From Manduca sexta (lineage: Eukaryota > Arthropoda > Insecta > Lepidoptera > Sphingidae), in contig NC_051140.1 of NCBI RefSeq assembly GCF_014839805.1, positions 14,901,826-14,965,825 of the forward strand: 64,000 bases of DNA, in the 5' to 3' direction. The notes under the pieces were generated by a model, which was not told the origin of the DNA, did no database searches, and saw only the letters and a list, made by a program, of their open reading frames with translations. The number at the start of each line of letters is the position of its first letter. The stretch's first letter is position 1. Below are positions 21,043 to 33,740 of this stretch, one piece after another. Both the position numbers and the translations under genes were made by a program.

Positions 21043-22345
21043 GCTTATTTATTAAAATTGAATTTTGAAAAATATTGACTTTAATTTATTATCTTCCCAA
21101 AGTGTTATTGTGGGATCTCTACAATTAATAATGATCATCATAGACAATCCTTTTTTTAAATGATTTTAATAATCTTAAGATTACTGGCTGCGGTAGAAAA
21201 AATAACCAAGTTCAGTGGTTAAACCCATCTATTTATAATGTAGGTATAGGATGCCTTTATATAATGCCAAACATATTTGTCAAAGCCAACATAGGCAATA
21301 TACCCTGCAATACCATGTAGACGGTCTAAAATAATCACGCTAGTATAAAAGGTGCAATTTTATCTGTAATATTACGTTAAGTAAAAATAATGATTAATAA
21401 GCTCCTTGTGGTAAGTGAATAAACTTCTTTATTCAACCAATGACATTTAAAAAAATATGGTCACTAACAAGAAAACTGATAACTTCGGAAAAAATATATA
21501 ATTAAGTCTTAATCACATAAAAAAGGATATAGAAATACCAAGAAATCCTTGTTTTTTTATTGGACAGTGAGCTAACTAGCAAGAAGTATCCCTCAATGTC
21601 GTAAAATTTCTCGTATAACAACGGTTACATACCTATGTAACAAAAAAAATACTTATAGCCTCTTTAAGTCACTTTTATATTACTATTTAATACAATTTAT
21701 TCGTACGCAATTTTATGATCTAATAGAAAACTGTATCATGTGATTGCAAATACAATTTTCAGTTAGTTATTAAATTGGATTATTTCTGCTTCATAGAAAA
21801 CGTTATAATAAAATTGGACGATTAGAAGCGAAAGAATCATTAAAGCACGCTGTAGGAAGTGTTTGTACGTTTTGAAACTGTTATACAAGAAACCATTTAA
21901 TCATTTCTTTCATTTTGAAATGCATTGTGGTTACAACGAGAACTTGTATAGTTCATTATAAAATATCAAAATGTCCTAAGACGTGAGTTGGTTCTGGTCT
22001 TAAACAGTAAGTAACATTATGATTATGATTTAAAAACTGTTTTACAGGTGGCTAGATTCTTTTATAGATTACTTATGATATTCCTGGGATAACGAATCTA
22101 TTTCAAAGTTCGCATAAAAAAGAAGGGACTCTTTTAACCATTTTAATTTTTAACCCTCAAATCATTGACGTTCGGATGAATTTAATATTTTTCAAACAGC
22201 GATTAATCAAAACGCTATTTAAAAATATTAATTGGTTTTTCAAAACATCAATAAGTTGGACTAGCACAAATAAAAATCTATGTAAGACTTAAAAATATAT
22301 TAAGAAGGTAATAGTGTAACAAATTTAACAAACAGAGGTAGGTGC
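21043..22345. other. Intergenic, genes F and G tail to tail
   Basis: AT-rich. I see no gene or recognisable repeat. Confidence 0.5.
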
Positions 22346-24530
22346 TTAGTGATGGTAGTAGTGGTGGGAGGGCTCGGCTTGTTGATAGGTTTGATGAGCT
22401 GGCTCAGCATGCTTTGAAGGCTCCGTGTGTTTCACAATGGCATTGAAACTGCAACAGATAATCAAAATAGTTAAACTTTTTGCGACGGATTTATAAGGAT
22501 AAATTTCTGGTTAATGTGAAGAAGCAATTGAAGAATACAACATTTCACCATGCTTTTCTAAATTTAAATTTTTGAACAAACGTTACTACAAAGTTTGAAA
22601 AAAATGTTTTGTAATAATTGAATGGAAAGGATGATAAACAACTGATTTGAAAATAGCCATATCCTCATAAAGGATTCTAGATTTAGCCATTGGTTAGCTC
22701 TAACTTATATTGGTCTATCATTACTTAAATACATGTTAATGCTCCAATCCGGAATGTTAACACACATAAACTATATTGATGCTTCAATAAAAAAACCTAT
22801 TTGGTCTACGCAAATGAAAGTACTTTGTAACTAATAATTGAGTTTTTCCGTGTCATGATCACTGATTTTAATTGCAAAAAAAAGTAGAAATTGTATCATT
22901 GTAACCGAATTGAATCAGTTTATAACATTGTTGCTTTTGTAGAAAGTATTACTTTCAACAATTTTTATATTACCAACTTGAACTTTATTATTTAATGTAT
23001 TATGATCGATGGTGTTATGAACAGTTGAGTACTTTTACATAGTATGTCTTATAATTCCCAGTACACTAGCTGCCATATTCTTGTCAGACCATAAAAGCGC
23101 ACTGTACACAGGTAGAGTAAGTGACATGGTAGTATAATAAAATTCTAACAACACAACTAACTATACCAATATAAGAGATTTGGTAGGGTAGTTCCGAAAT
23201 TAATCTACTTAAACTGATAGGGTACTCAGTAATATTGTAGGACAATAGTTGACTCTACTGTTTACTCTACCCGTGTCCACCGAGATACCACAGATTTCAT
23301 AGTAAAAAAATATGTTTCTCACCCATTGTGTTTGTCAGCAGTGTATTCCACGATACGGGTGGAGCCATCAGCTTCGTGCAGCGAGTAGTAGCCCTTGACC
23401 ACGTCGCCGTCGCGAGTCTCATGCTGGCTCTTCTTGTCGCCCGTGTGCGGGTCGGCGATTTCGTACTCAAAAGCGTATTTAGGGTGCGCCTGAAGATATT
23501 TTATTATTACATCAAATGGTGTTTTTACTCTAGTGTTCTTAATTTTCAATGATTTAGTGGCAATGTAAAAATTTTCTTGACATTGTATTTTGGATTCTAT
23601 GTAGGAAAAACTCGCTTCGTCTTATATGAATAAAGGTGAAGTTCGGATGCACTATTTGCGATTCTGCCTGAGCGTTCGAAAAAGGTGTAATTGTATGATG
23701 CCTTGTGTATATGCTTGGTAACTGAACATTATGTAATAAAATTATGGTTAAAGAGCGTGAAACAGTATGCTGTTAAAGTAATGGTAATTTGCATTAAACA
23801 ATTATATAGTGCTTAAGTATCTTGAGACCTAAAAATATACGTATATTTAATTAACTACTTTCGCAGATTTTCGACGAGTAATTAAAATAATTGTGGTTTA
23901 GTTTTGGACGGTAAACCAACAAATTCCATTTTTAAATATATCTGTGATTTAAATTATAATGAAATCTGCTCGGTGCTTTATAGTTTTATATAAAAGTAAA
24001 ACTTACATAATAGTCGACTTCATGATCATCCTTATAATATTGCTTTTCGGGAACTTTATGTTGGAGAGTAACGTGATGGCTAGGCACTTGCAGCTCCAAA
24101 GTTCGGGCACCGTGTAAGTTGACGATGGGAGCAGCGTGGTGCACTACTGGTTGCAGCTTGACGTTATGGTTACCATGGTAACCATGGTCGTGCGATATCT
24201 CATGCCTAACGATGGACTGAGATGAAACCGCCGGTGCATGTCCTTGATGTTTATAGTGATAATCCTGGGCACTTACTGTAACTATAGCTAGAACGACGAC
24301 CACGATCTGTTTGAAAAATATTAGTTTATTAACAATCGTTTGAAAAGTTACTCATATGTTTACTAGAAATCTTGTTTACTTTTACATTAAATAATATATT
24401 TGCTAACAATATTGAATGATAAATAATTAATTTTCTATCTTATACAATAGAAAGTTCTAAGTGTAAATTGCGTTTTTAAAGATGTTATTACAATTACAGA
24501 ATTACACGAAACACTTACTTTGGAAAACAT
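22346..24530 (-). CDS. Gene G: RR-2 cuticular protein, mixed Val/His linker
   Basis: Exons on the minus strand are 24519..24530 (MFSK), 24007..24306, 23323..23489 and 22346..22448, for 582 nt and 193 residues. Introns are GT-AG with phases 0, 0, 2. The signal peptide is MFSK plus [13 protein letters not shown]. The linker holds [14 protein letters not shown], then a His/Gly stretch, then a more hydrophobic part with [14 protein letters not shown] and [18 protein letters not shown], and ends EVDYY. The hydrophobic part is unlike the His-Gly linkers of A to D. The RR-2 core is [18 protein letters not shown], then [17 protein letters not shown], then [17 protein letters not shown], a good match to the extended RR-2 pattern. 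The tail is Pro/Ala/His-rich and ends SHHYYHH. Confidence 0.95.
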
Positions 24531-24594
24531 TTTTGTTTACTTGAGTATGATACGAAGACAGTTATGGAATGATATCAATGCGCACTCTGCCAGG

Positions 24595-24602
24595 CTTTTA
24601 TA
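24595..24602 (-). promoter_or_regulatory. TATA box of gene G
   Basis: TATAAAAG on the minus strand, about 65 bases before the ATG. A TCATT initiator-like match lies about 32 bases downstream. Confidence 0.75.
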
Positions 24603-24989
24603 CTCATTTTTTGGAAAAAAGCTTCTCTCAGGTCAACATATTATTACGTGTTGCAGTAAGGTTCATTATGGTTAATGAATCCATAAACGAGTTTTTGAAC
24701 CGACCCGGTTTTACGCCACAATCTGGTTACATGTAAACGATAAAAAATCGTAGCGTCACTGATAAGCGATCCATTCAATTCACGAAATCTTGAATGCAAT
24801 ATATTATTATAACAGTATAGATTTCCGAAGCTAAACATAGGTTTCTTTTGTAAAATATTCAAAACTCTGTTTTATTTCTCAAGAGTTTGTCAATATTTTT
24901 ATTATGAAAGGATAGTTTTCGTTCTGGTAGTACGAGGGAATCTCAAGAAGCTGGATAATCCCGATTTTAACAATATTTTATTACGTACA

Positions 24990-25215
24990 TCACGCCGCTA
25001 TACTCGACGGGGTTGGCAGAAGACCAACTACAGTATCCGCTAATCGCCATATGTTTCGCACCATACTTATATTGGACACAAATTCTAGACTCCGGTCTGA
25101 TACAGAGCAGAAACCTCAATATCATTTTGCCCGACTCGGGATTTGAACTCGAGACTTCAGAGAGAATACCGCGCACGCAATACGACCACGCAACACTACC
25201 GGCGCAGTCATCGTG
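24990..25215. repeat. Interspersed repeat fragment, family 3
   Basis: GC-richer than its surroundings, ending in GGGATTTGAACTCGAGACTT and ACCGCGCACGCAATACGACC. A weaker copy of this end is at about 27880..27945 in gene H. The end resembles the 3' ends of some insect retroelements; the class is not certain. Confidence 0.6.
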
Positions 25216-25236
25216 TCACCCATTTTCTTTATTGCA

Positions 25237-25510
25237 GCTGAATGGAGACGAGCATGCTGCTTGCTTGATGGTAAGCGATACTAATTCCCATTTTTTTTAA
25301 CCTTACGTTTATTAGCCCGACAAGGGTCGGCATACAAATATAACGGACTATTGGGTGAGCGCTTGTGGTGCAACCCTTGACTACTACCTATAAACAGTAG
25401 ACAGACCATACAGAACTTTGAACTACAAGACGTATTAGAAGTACTGCGTCACTCCTCTGCAATCATCGCCTTGAGACATAAGTTCTCAAGTCTCATAATA
25501 TCCCATTTAA
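25237..25510 (+). repeat. Interspersed repeat pieces, family 2
   Basis: GAGACGAGCATGCTGCTTGC, TTGATGGTAAGCGATAC, then ACCTATAAACAGTAGA about 100 bases later and CTTGAGACATAAG after that, in the same order as at 10.75 and 63.1 kb. Confidence 0.6.
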
Positions 25511-26051
25511 TGATACTAATTGTTAGGTAGGTAGTATTTTGATAAATTAACTTTTTTATACTTAACGTTTAATAATATTTTGCATCTAAATAATCTTTTA
25601 CTTTTTTATTTATATTGTGATATTGGATTATCTAACAGCTCCTTATATAATATTTAGTATGTGGATAATGTAATAAAACATGAAAATCTATGAAAATATG
25701 TATATTAATTTACAATATATCAGTCACAAATACCAAAACCTTTGTCCAGCACTCCGTAAGCAACGCGTCCAACGTTTCATAATATGTATGCCGCAGTTGA
25801 AAACAGATACTTATACACTACAAAAGAAAATAATATACAAAAGCTATCTAATGATGTTTTGCGATTAGCGAAAGAATAATCTATTTTGGGCCGTAAGTCC
25901 CTGAACACATGTTATGAAACGCTCTGCAGATGTACACACATATCGGCGCCGTTTTAACGAAGCAGTCATGTTTCGTGGTCGCAATCCGTCCGTGCTTAAA
26001 CTATGTAGTAATAAATAGTAGTCGTGGTTGCGGGCGGTCGATAGGTCGGGT

Positions 26052-29000
26052 TTAGCCGAGGTAGTGTCCGTGACCATAGGCCGGGGCGGCGGCGACCACG
26101 GCGGTGGCGGGGTGCGCTGCGTGACCGTGCCTGCTCACTACCGCGTTGAAGCTGAAAATTTGCAAATAATAATATATTTTACCTTTGTTTAATTGGTAAA
26201 GTTGAAATAAGTAGGTATCGGTTCTTACTCTTAACATTAACAGAACAATATCTGCCCTGTTTTGTATAATATACTGTCCCATAGGTAACCACGGGCCTTT
26301 ACTATTGAGACGGTTTAGGCTTTATTCTACCGTTAGTTATTTACCGTTGTTGATCTAATGTAGATTGACAAACTTCACATACCTTCGAAATTCTTCATAA
26401 AAAACTGTTTATAATTACATCGAATCTAACCTTATGAGTGAGGTCTTACAGCCATCGTCCATATAAGACATCGAATAAAAAAAAATCCCAATAAGTATGT
26501 ATCCTTAAATGTAATGCGCTAGTAACAAATTGAATATTGATGTTATGAATAGTATCACTCTGCGTGAAAAGGAATTATAAAAATCTTTCATAAGTGACAA
26601 ATTTCGATTCCAACGCCGACTATCAATTATAATTGCTTCGCGTAAAAAGCGAATAAATATCAATGGACATTTTCGCATTTGTCGCGCAATTAGATAAATG
26701 ACGATGTATGTGATTTATTTAGATTGCAAGACATTACCTTAAACAGAAAACAGATTTCCTTCCATTCAGGTATTTAATTCGCACTCAACTAGACTTCACT
26801 AAAAATAGCTACACGAATAAAAAAAATGGTATGAAGCCGTGACTATGACGAGTTTTGTATCATTAAATTGTAATAATCGTAAGTATTTGATACACATTTT
26901 TGTTTTAGTAAGCCACGGTAAAGTACTTATATTGCATCTGTATTCCTATTATGTTATTTTCTAGAACGATGAGAAACATTTGGTGAAATATCTAAACTGA
27001 GAAACTACTCAACGGATCTGAATGTTTAGTATATAGGTAATCATCTTTTAAATTACCCTAGAGTCTACCTAAACCCGGAAAAGTACACAATAGTACTAGA
27101 GATATTTCTCGGGTGGAACCGCGAGCAAAATTTATCATGCCATAAGGTGGAAGTAATTTTCCCTCACCCATTATGGTCATCGGCGGAGTAGTTGACGGTA
27201 CGGACGGTGCCATCAGGCTCGACCAGCGAGTACTGTCCCTTCACGACGTCGCCGTCGCGCGCCTCCCACTGGCTCTTCTGATCGCCTGTGTGGCCGTCAG
27301 CCACTCCATAGTTGAACTGGTAGCGGGGGTGGGCCTGGAATCAAAGAAAATATCTTGTAAATATTATGTTATCTATTTCTCTGAATTAAGTCGTTTTTTT
27401 TTTAATATAAGCTCATGTATTCTAGGGGAAACTTGCGATTGGGATGCAGGTCTGCAGAGGCCCGGTGAAGAGTGGGTAATAAAATGGGAGACGGAAGAGT
27501 AAGAAGTGGGGAGGATGGGAACTTCCTAAGATTAGCGGAGGGAAATAGGAGGAGAAATGTTTACCCCTTTAGGCCTCCAAGTGATTTTGGAACCAAACTC
27601 TGGATGATATGCTAAGCGCCGCGACAAATATCCCCCCGTGTATGGAATAGAGACTTATGGTATTCTAGGGCCAGAAGGTTGCCTTAAAGTAGGCCGATAG
27701 ATACCTTTATATTACGGAAAATTGGCAAGGAAGGTACAAGCCAAGTTATTCCTTAAAGAGTTGTAATTAGTGCAATAGTTTGCAGAACTTTTTCCATCCC
27801 ATACTTTGATGATACCCAGCCTGTCACGATATTAATCTATGTGAGTTGATAAAGTCGTCCAAGTCTTGATTTCCCGATCTGGAGTTTGAACCTAGTAGAA
27901 CTGGTTTCATAAAATAAATACGCCGCGCTGCACTACACTAATATGGCGATACAGTATTGCATATCAATATACATTATATTCCAACTTGCAAGAATTTGTA
28001 CAAATGCCTACACGATAGAAATAAAAAAAAACAATAAAGGTTATACTTTTAAGTAGTTAATCACTGTCCATTATTTATAACTGCAACGAATATTAACTTA
28101 ATGTTTTAAAAACTTTAAATTAATCAATCTGAAATCATAGTATTTCACTTACATAGATTTCAACAGGGGCGGCTGCGTGGCCGATGGCTGTCCGCAGCAC
28201 TGGCGCCGCGTGCGCCACGACCGCACTGTGTCCTGGAAATTAAAAGGTATATAACACAATTATAATTAGATTCTGCAATACATAATGTGGATGATAAATT
28301 GGAAATTTACACAAGAATAGAATTTAAAATGATTTGGCGTCGGTTTCCCGAGATATTGCTCTGACTAAACATCAACCAAAGTTGGCAAATGTAAGAAAGC
28401 AACAAACTATTACAATAAAGGTTTTGTAACGCTATTAGCTTATTTTTAAATTAATAAAGGTTTTCACGTACTTTATGTTCATTGAACGCTATAATGTGTA
28501 TATCCGTTGTTTTTGCTATATAAATAAATTTAGTCATGCCAATATTAAAATAATTAATTTGGATGCCATAAAAAGTGCCGATGGTTTTAAATTAAAATCT
28601 TCATTTAAACCTCATTTATAGACACCTATCTAAATACACTAATGTTACCTTTGATACCAGAAATACAAAACTTACATACATCAACTTTGTCAGTCAGGCA
28701 AAGAATTGACTATAAACGAATATACAGTTACCCCATCCATACCTAATCCGAAACCATAAGCAGGAGCAGCAATGGCCGGGGCGGCTGCGGCGTAGCTATG
28801 CGAGATGGCGGGCGCGTAGCCGTGCGAGATGGCCGGCGCATAGCCGTGTGATATGGCTGGCGCACCGAGCACGATGCTCTGAGAGGACACCGCGCCGCCG
28901 CCGTGCCCCGCTAGGATCCCTGCACGCGCCACGCTCAACAGCCCACACACGATCACTACCTGTTGAGTTATAATTTCATGTTATAAGGCACTATAAGTAC

Positions 29001-29867
29001 AAGTATGAACGGATAAGTTAAGGTGCGATTATTCTATGGAGGAAAGATGAACAGAAGTGTTAAAATTAAATTTTAATAATTAAATACATTAAAAATTTTA
29101 ACATTTTAAATGTATTTTATTGATGTACTAACAAAAAAGTTCTTAACGAACAGTTATAATACCAAATCATGCAATTACACTTGAGCTGGAACAATTAGAT
29201 ATAAAAAAGGTAGTGTTGATGTTTGCGATTATTTTAATAATTGTTCAATAATTTTCACTTTCTATTTGGATCATTTTATATAGAATTTACAATAATTTCT
29301 TTACAAAATACTTGAATAAAGACGCGCACACAAATACTACATGTGGAAAATATTGAAATAAACTCTATCATCAAATGTTATTTGATTAATTATTTACATT
29401 TTTCATACACTTTATTGCAGATAATTCAGACATCTGTAAGTGTAAAAATATTATTATAGAAAAGTTTTAAGTGTAGGTGATTAGGTAAAAGATAAATAAT
29501 TAACTGTGTACTATACCAAAAATAACTAACTAGGTACCAAAGATTAGACAAATGGTGAGATTTTTCACAACGGTAATTAATCATAAAAATTTAAAAGAAC
29601 ATGACCGTAAATTATTATTAGAAATGAACAAAAGACAAAACAGTAACATGTTACAATAACAAAAGAAAAATAATCCTATATTTTTCCCGAAAAATAACTT
29701 TCAAAAACAATGTTCCATGAAATTCAAATAGGGAATGGCATTAAAACCTACACAGTTACTTCGTTCTTTATTGTTTTTTTTTTATGTAAACACTACCATA
29801 AACGCACTAACTTTGACTTACAATTCATATAACATTTTTATAAAACCATCATTACCTTTCCGAACAT
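26052..29867 (-). CDS. Gene H: RR-2 cuticular protein, Ala/Gly-rich, five exons
   Basis: Exons on the minus strand are 29856..29867 (MFGK), 28743..28959, 28153..28232, 27168..27334 and 26052..26151, for 576 nt and 191 residues. Introns are GT-AG; phases are 0, 1, 0, 2. The linker is split by an extra intron, which no other gene here has. I chose the donor before 28743 because the one-base overhang keeps the frame into the next exon. The signal peptide is MFGK plus [14 protein letters not shown]. The linker has [15 protein letters not shown], three units [16 protein letters not shown], then Ala-rich sequence; the second linker exon adds [20 protein letters not shown]. The RR-2 core is [18 protein letters not shown], then [17 protein letters not shown], then [20 protein letters not shown]. 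The tail is Ala/Gly/His-rich. The exons are noticeably GC-rich compared with their introns. Introns hold repeat fragments. Confidence 0.93.
26245..26405 (+). repeat. Interspersed repeat, family 1, in intron 4 of gene H
   Basis: Decayed: CTGCCCTGTTTTGTATAATA, TACTGTCCCA, GGGCCTTTACTATTGAGACG, AGATTGACAAACTTCACATA and ACCTTCGAAATTCTTCAT, in the family order. Confidence 0.65.
27770..27950. repeat. Degenerate repeat in intron 3 of gene H, family 3-like
   Basis: Ends in GATCTGGAGTTTGAACCTAG and ACGCCGCGCTGCACTACAC, like the end of the fragment at 25.2 kb. Upstream sequence (27400..27770) is GC-richer than the intron but I do not recognise it. Confidence 0.45.
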
Positions 29868-29954
29868 TTTCTTACAATATTTGTCTAAGTCTAAAACTGT
29901 ACGTGACGCTGAGAGCTAGGACTTGTTGTGTGCCAAAATGTAAGATAACTGAGG

Positions 29955-29962
29955 CTTTTATA
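29955..29962 (-). promoter_or_regulatory. TATA box of gene H
   Basis: TATAAAAG on the minus strand, about 88 bases before the ATG, giving an unusually long leader for this cluster. The best initiator position is unclear. Confidence 0.6.
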
Positions 29963-29963
29963 C

Positions 29964-29990
29964 AGCCTGTATGTCCTATACATACAGGCT
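29964..29990. repeat. Perfect 10-bp stem-loop next to the gene H TATA box
   Basis: AGCCTGTATG (29964..29973) and CATACAGGCT (29981..29990) are exact reverse complements around a 7-base loop. Confidence 0.85.
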
Positions 29991-31597
29991 AAGGGTCCCG
30001 GGTGTGTCGTGTGCGCAGGAAAACGTACTTAGTTACACATATCTGCTAGGCGTTGCCCGCAAACTAGATAGTTGTCACTATGTGGACATGCCTTAGGAAT
30101 GTTATGTTAATAGATTGCTAAAATACATGCATATGTATGTAGGTCGCTTTTGTCAGATCCATCTGGAAATCTTTAGGGTAGGCCTATGTTCAACACTAAA
30201 CTTCATGTAACTGACGATGAGATTGCTAAAATAAATATAGAAATCATTGTTGGGATCAACAAAAAATATAATTTCATGTTTTATAATACGTAATTCTTAA
30301 GTCATGGAAAATGTAGGAACTTCTTTATGAGTTGGAAATTGTTTTGAAAAGATTTATATAATTAAATCACATTAAATGTCGGAAATCTACGAGTAAAATA
30401 CCTTACGATTCCGATTACAAATTGCCGACTTCTGTTTCTGTAAAAAAAAAAAAAAAAAAATTGTACAATCCGCTTGCGTGTCTTATCCATACTATATTAA
30501 CCGCAATGTGTCTAAGAATTGACATAAGAGCACAAAGTACGCAACACGACCACATAAAATTTTATAAATGTACAAAATAAATTAATCTAATACATTGTGC
30601 ATTTTATAATAATCATATGTACCGGCGTAAGTGAAACTAAACTTTGCTGCGTTACTATAGCATTTTAATTGGAACAGTTCCGCAACAGAATTAAGTCAAG
30701 GATAGCTTGTGTTTTGTGGAAGTTGTTATTAAATAAATTGCTCTGATAAGGTAATGCCAAATGCGTTCAATAGACAAGTGATTTTTTTATTGTTTTACTT
30801 ATACTTTGAAGTGTGTTGTAGATTTTGTCGGTATTTGTAGATTTTTAAAGATATTTTTATAAATCAGTTGCAGCGAATGTTTTCTGAAATAAATTATACT
30901 AAAAGGCACATACCAATTGTACTTATAAAGGTGAATTGTTTGATCTATTCCCGGCAAAGATTATTTGCTACAGGATAAGGAGATAAGCAAATCCCTCTTT
31001 TATTTAGTACACAAACCGTACCCCGACCTTTTTGAGACATCAGATATTAAAACTCTTTATCATCACAATTACAAATTTATTATATTAATACGTGAAAATA
31101 AACTTGGTCTCCGTTTTTAAGCATGTAGCGCGCACGGGGATTGTGAGGTTTAGCATAATTAAAGTTTATATAGATAAGGAGAGCAGTAAAATCTAATCTA
31201 AACTATTTTAAACCATATTATAAATCATGGATGTTTGTACACACATTTAAAAACAAGAAATGTATAAGTGGTCACAATTAACAATACTTGGTATTCAATG
31301 AATGCGTTACAAATGTATTAAATTTGACTACTGGAAAGCTTAATTATGATAAATACATGTCCATTATAACATATTAGTCGTAGTCATCCTATCGCAGACC
31401 AAAGCGAGCCTATCTTCTCCCCATACTTTTGCATTTCATTTTAAATAATTCATGTTACTGTTTGTTCCTTGTCTTATAATTATTCAGTTTAAAAAAAAAT
31501 ATTGGAAATTATTAAAAAGATCTAAAAAGCTAACACCGTAATTAAATAGTTACCATGGAAAAAGTATATCGCGTTAACAACTATGTCCATAGAAGCA
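29991..31597. other. Gene-free stretch upstream of gene H
   Basis: AT-rich. Holds an A-run of 18 at about 30441..30458. I see no gene. Confidence 0.5.
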
Positions 31598-31881
31598 GAG
31601 GGTCTACTTCGAAAAACAAACATCGAAACGTCATTTAATTTTACTACCAAATTCACACAGTCACCGTTCTGTAGCTTACCTTAGAAAACGGTGGAACTTT
31701 ATCCTCGTAGATGGTTTCAAAAAGGATAGTATAAGTTCTTACAAATTTCATGTCTGAAATATTGCGATGAACCGATCGGATCCGTCGTCGAATCCGTCAT
31801 CGGATCCATAACACTTCTTAGTAACAAAATGTGCGATCCGTCATCCGAAACTACGGATTTCGTTTTTCGAAGTAGACCCTC
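31598..31881. mobile_element. Candidate MITE with 20-bp terminal inverted repeats
   Basis: The ends 31598..31617 (GAGGGTCTACTTCGAAAAAC) and 31862..31881 are exact reverse complements, 284 bp end to end. The right part holds clustered GGATCCGTC and ATCCGTCATC motifs. No coding sequence, and no convincing target-site duplication was seen. Confidence 0.7.
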
Positions 31882-33429
31882 AGTTGTCCGGCCATTATCT
31901 CAAGAATGCAATGTCGTGATCACGAATATTATTTATACGTTCTCACAACTTAAAGCTCGAATGACATATTGTGAACCAATTTGTATATGATAAGTAGCAT
32001 GCAAGGTTAAACAATTACCAATGAACATACCATATGAAATGATATTTACCGAAATAACTCGAAGGCAATGGTCAAGAAAATGGCTTGGCACATACTGCAT
32101 AATACCGTTCGTTTTAGGAAAATATGTATGCTATAATTTAATAAGCCTTTCGCAATAGATCAATCAACTTATTATTTTGTATGCTTTAGTTAAGTAGGAA
32201 AATATTCGTTTCAACCGCTTATCGATTTTGCATTTAATTTTACAAAACCTAAATGCTATGTCCCTAGTAAAACTATTATACACATTATAATCTATTAAAA
32301 TTGTTCCATGGCACTATTTCAAGTGAATTTTATCAAAATTGACCAAATGCCTATACGTATAGGTGGAAGAAAATAACACTTATTACAATAAGTTACTCGA
32401 ATCATATAACATTATATGTAAAATAAAGAAGTGTAAGACTGGAACAAAATAAGTATCAATAAAAAGTTATTAAATCATTACTGGCCCTATTGCCACTACT
32501 TCTACTCTAAGAAAATTCATCGCAGCGTTACATCACAGTTTCAGTCAGAAATACACTCAAGCAGACATCATGTTCACACTAACCAATAAAATAAATCAGA
32601 AAAGTTCAATTTCTTTGTATAATTTTAAAGTAAACAACACCTTAGGCCGCTCTGTCATCATGAAGGCTGTAACCTCTTCGAAACGTCAGAAGTGAAAATC
32701 AAATACCAATACATTAAATCGCGATAAGAAAAAAGTTTTTTTCACACCTGATTTTTAGTCTCTTTTTATTTTATATCTGCTACTAACATTGGCAAAATCA
32801 CCGATAAATAAACGGTGGTAGCCATAATATAAAAACAAGAAAGGAAATCGAGATAGAATCCGCAAACTACTTTTCCTTCAGTGAGGGCCTTTTGCAAAAT
32901 AGGTAAGGGTGTTTTTTGCATGTAAAGCTATTTTATACACTACATCACTCCGCATCTCAAGATTTCGATGTCGTAAGTACTCAACATTACGTCTTTTAAC
33001 TATGCGTTCTCTATGCATGCATTACTGTCTCAAAAATAGGCCTAAAGATGACAACTAATTAGCTCCCCACAAAGCTTTCTCATCATATTTGGATTGGAAC
33101 TCATTATAAAACGTATAAATCAAAACATATTTTTTGTGACAAAATAAATCTTCATATTTTACATTATAAATTCACTACGATTGTAAAATTATGCTAATTC
33201 GACGACCTCGTAGTAAAATAACATATAATTACTAATGGTTGAATGAAACAGATCGTGAATAAAATTAATATCCTACTCCGAAAATAGCTTGTAATTTAGT
33301 CAGCAGTGCATTAAAATTAGACTTGAGCTAAACAACATTACATTAGTTAAGGTACGGTTTTGTATCTGGCGGTTAAGCGGTATTTATTATAATTATGGGG
33401 TATTGCTTTAGCTACGCAGTTATGTCATT
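31882..33429. other. Gene-free stretch
   Basis: AT-rich, no gene or repeat that I can recognise. Confidence 0.45.
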
Positions 33430-33740
33430 TGTGACTTGTGTCGGTATTTTTTTTATACGAGCATAGCACCCTGACCCCACTGAACCTAATAAGAAGAGTA
33501 AAGTCCAATAGAATGTCGACTGACGCGAGATTACCCCTCGACAGTCTACACTATTATGGCGGCCTATTAGAACCAGACATACACAGGCTGATTCCGGATC
33601 GCAACACACTTACATGGGCCATATAGTGGGATTTAACACCTTGTGTACAGTGGTCGCTATCCGATATATCATCCTACCACCAACAAGGTCTGGTAGGCGG
33701 CAAAAAACTTCTCTGTGCATATAAAATAAGACTTTTCGCT
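33430..33740. repeat. Degenerate interspersed repeat
   Basis: GC-richer island with ACCCTGACCCCACTGAACCT, ACAGGCTGATTCCGGATCGC and CACCAACAAGGTCTGGTAGG, which I recall as pieces of a lepidopteran LINE-type repeat. Short open frames on both strands here are not genes. Confidence 0.5.

Noticed and set aside
29735..29992. 85-codon plus-strand frame
   Set aside because: Antisense to the first exon, leader and TATA box of gene H, with no coding character.
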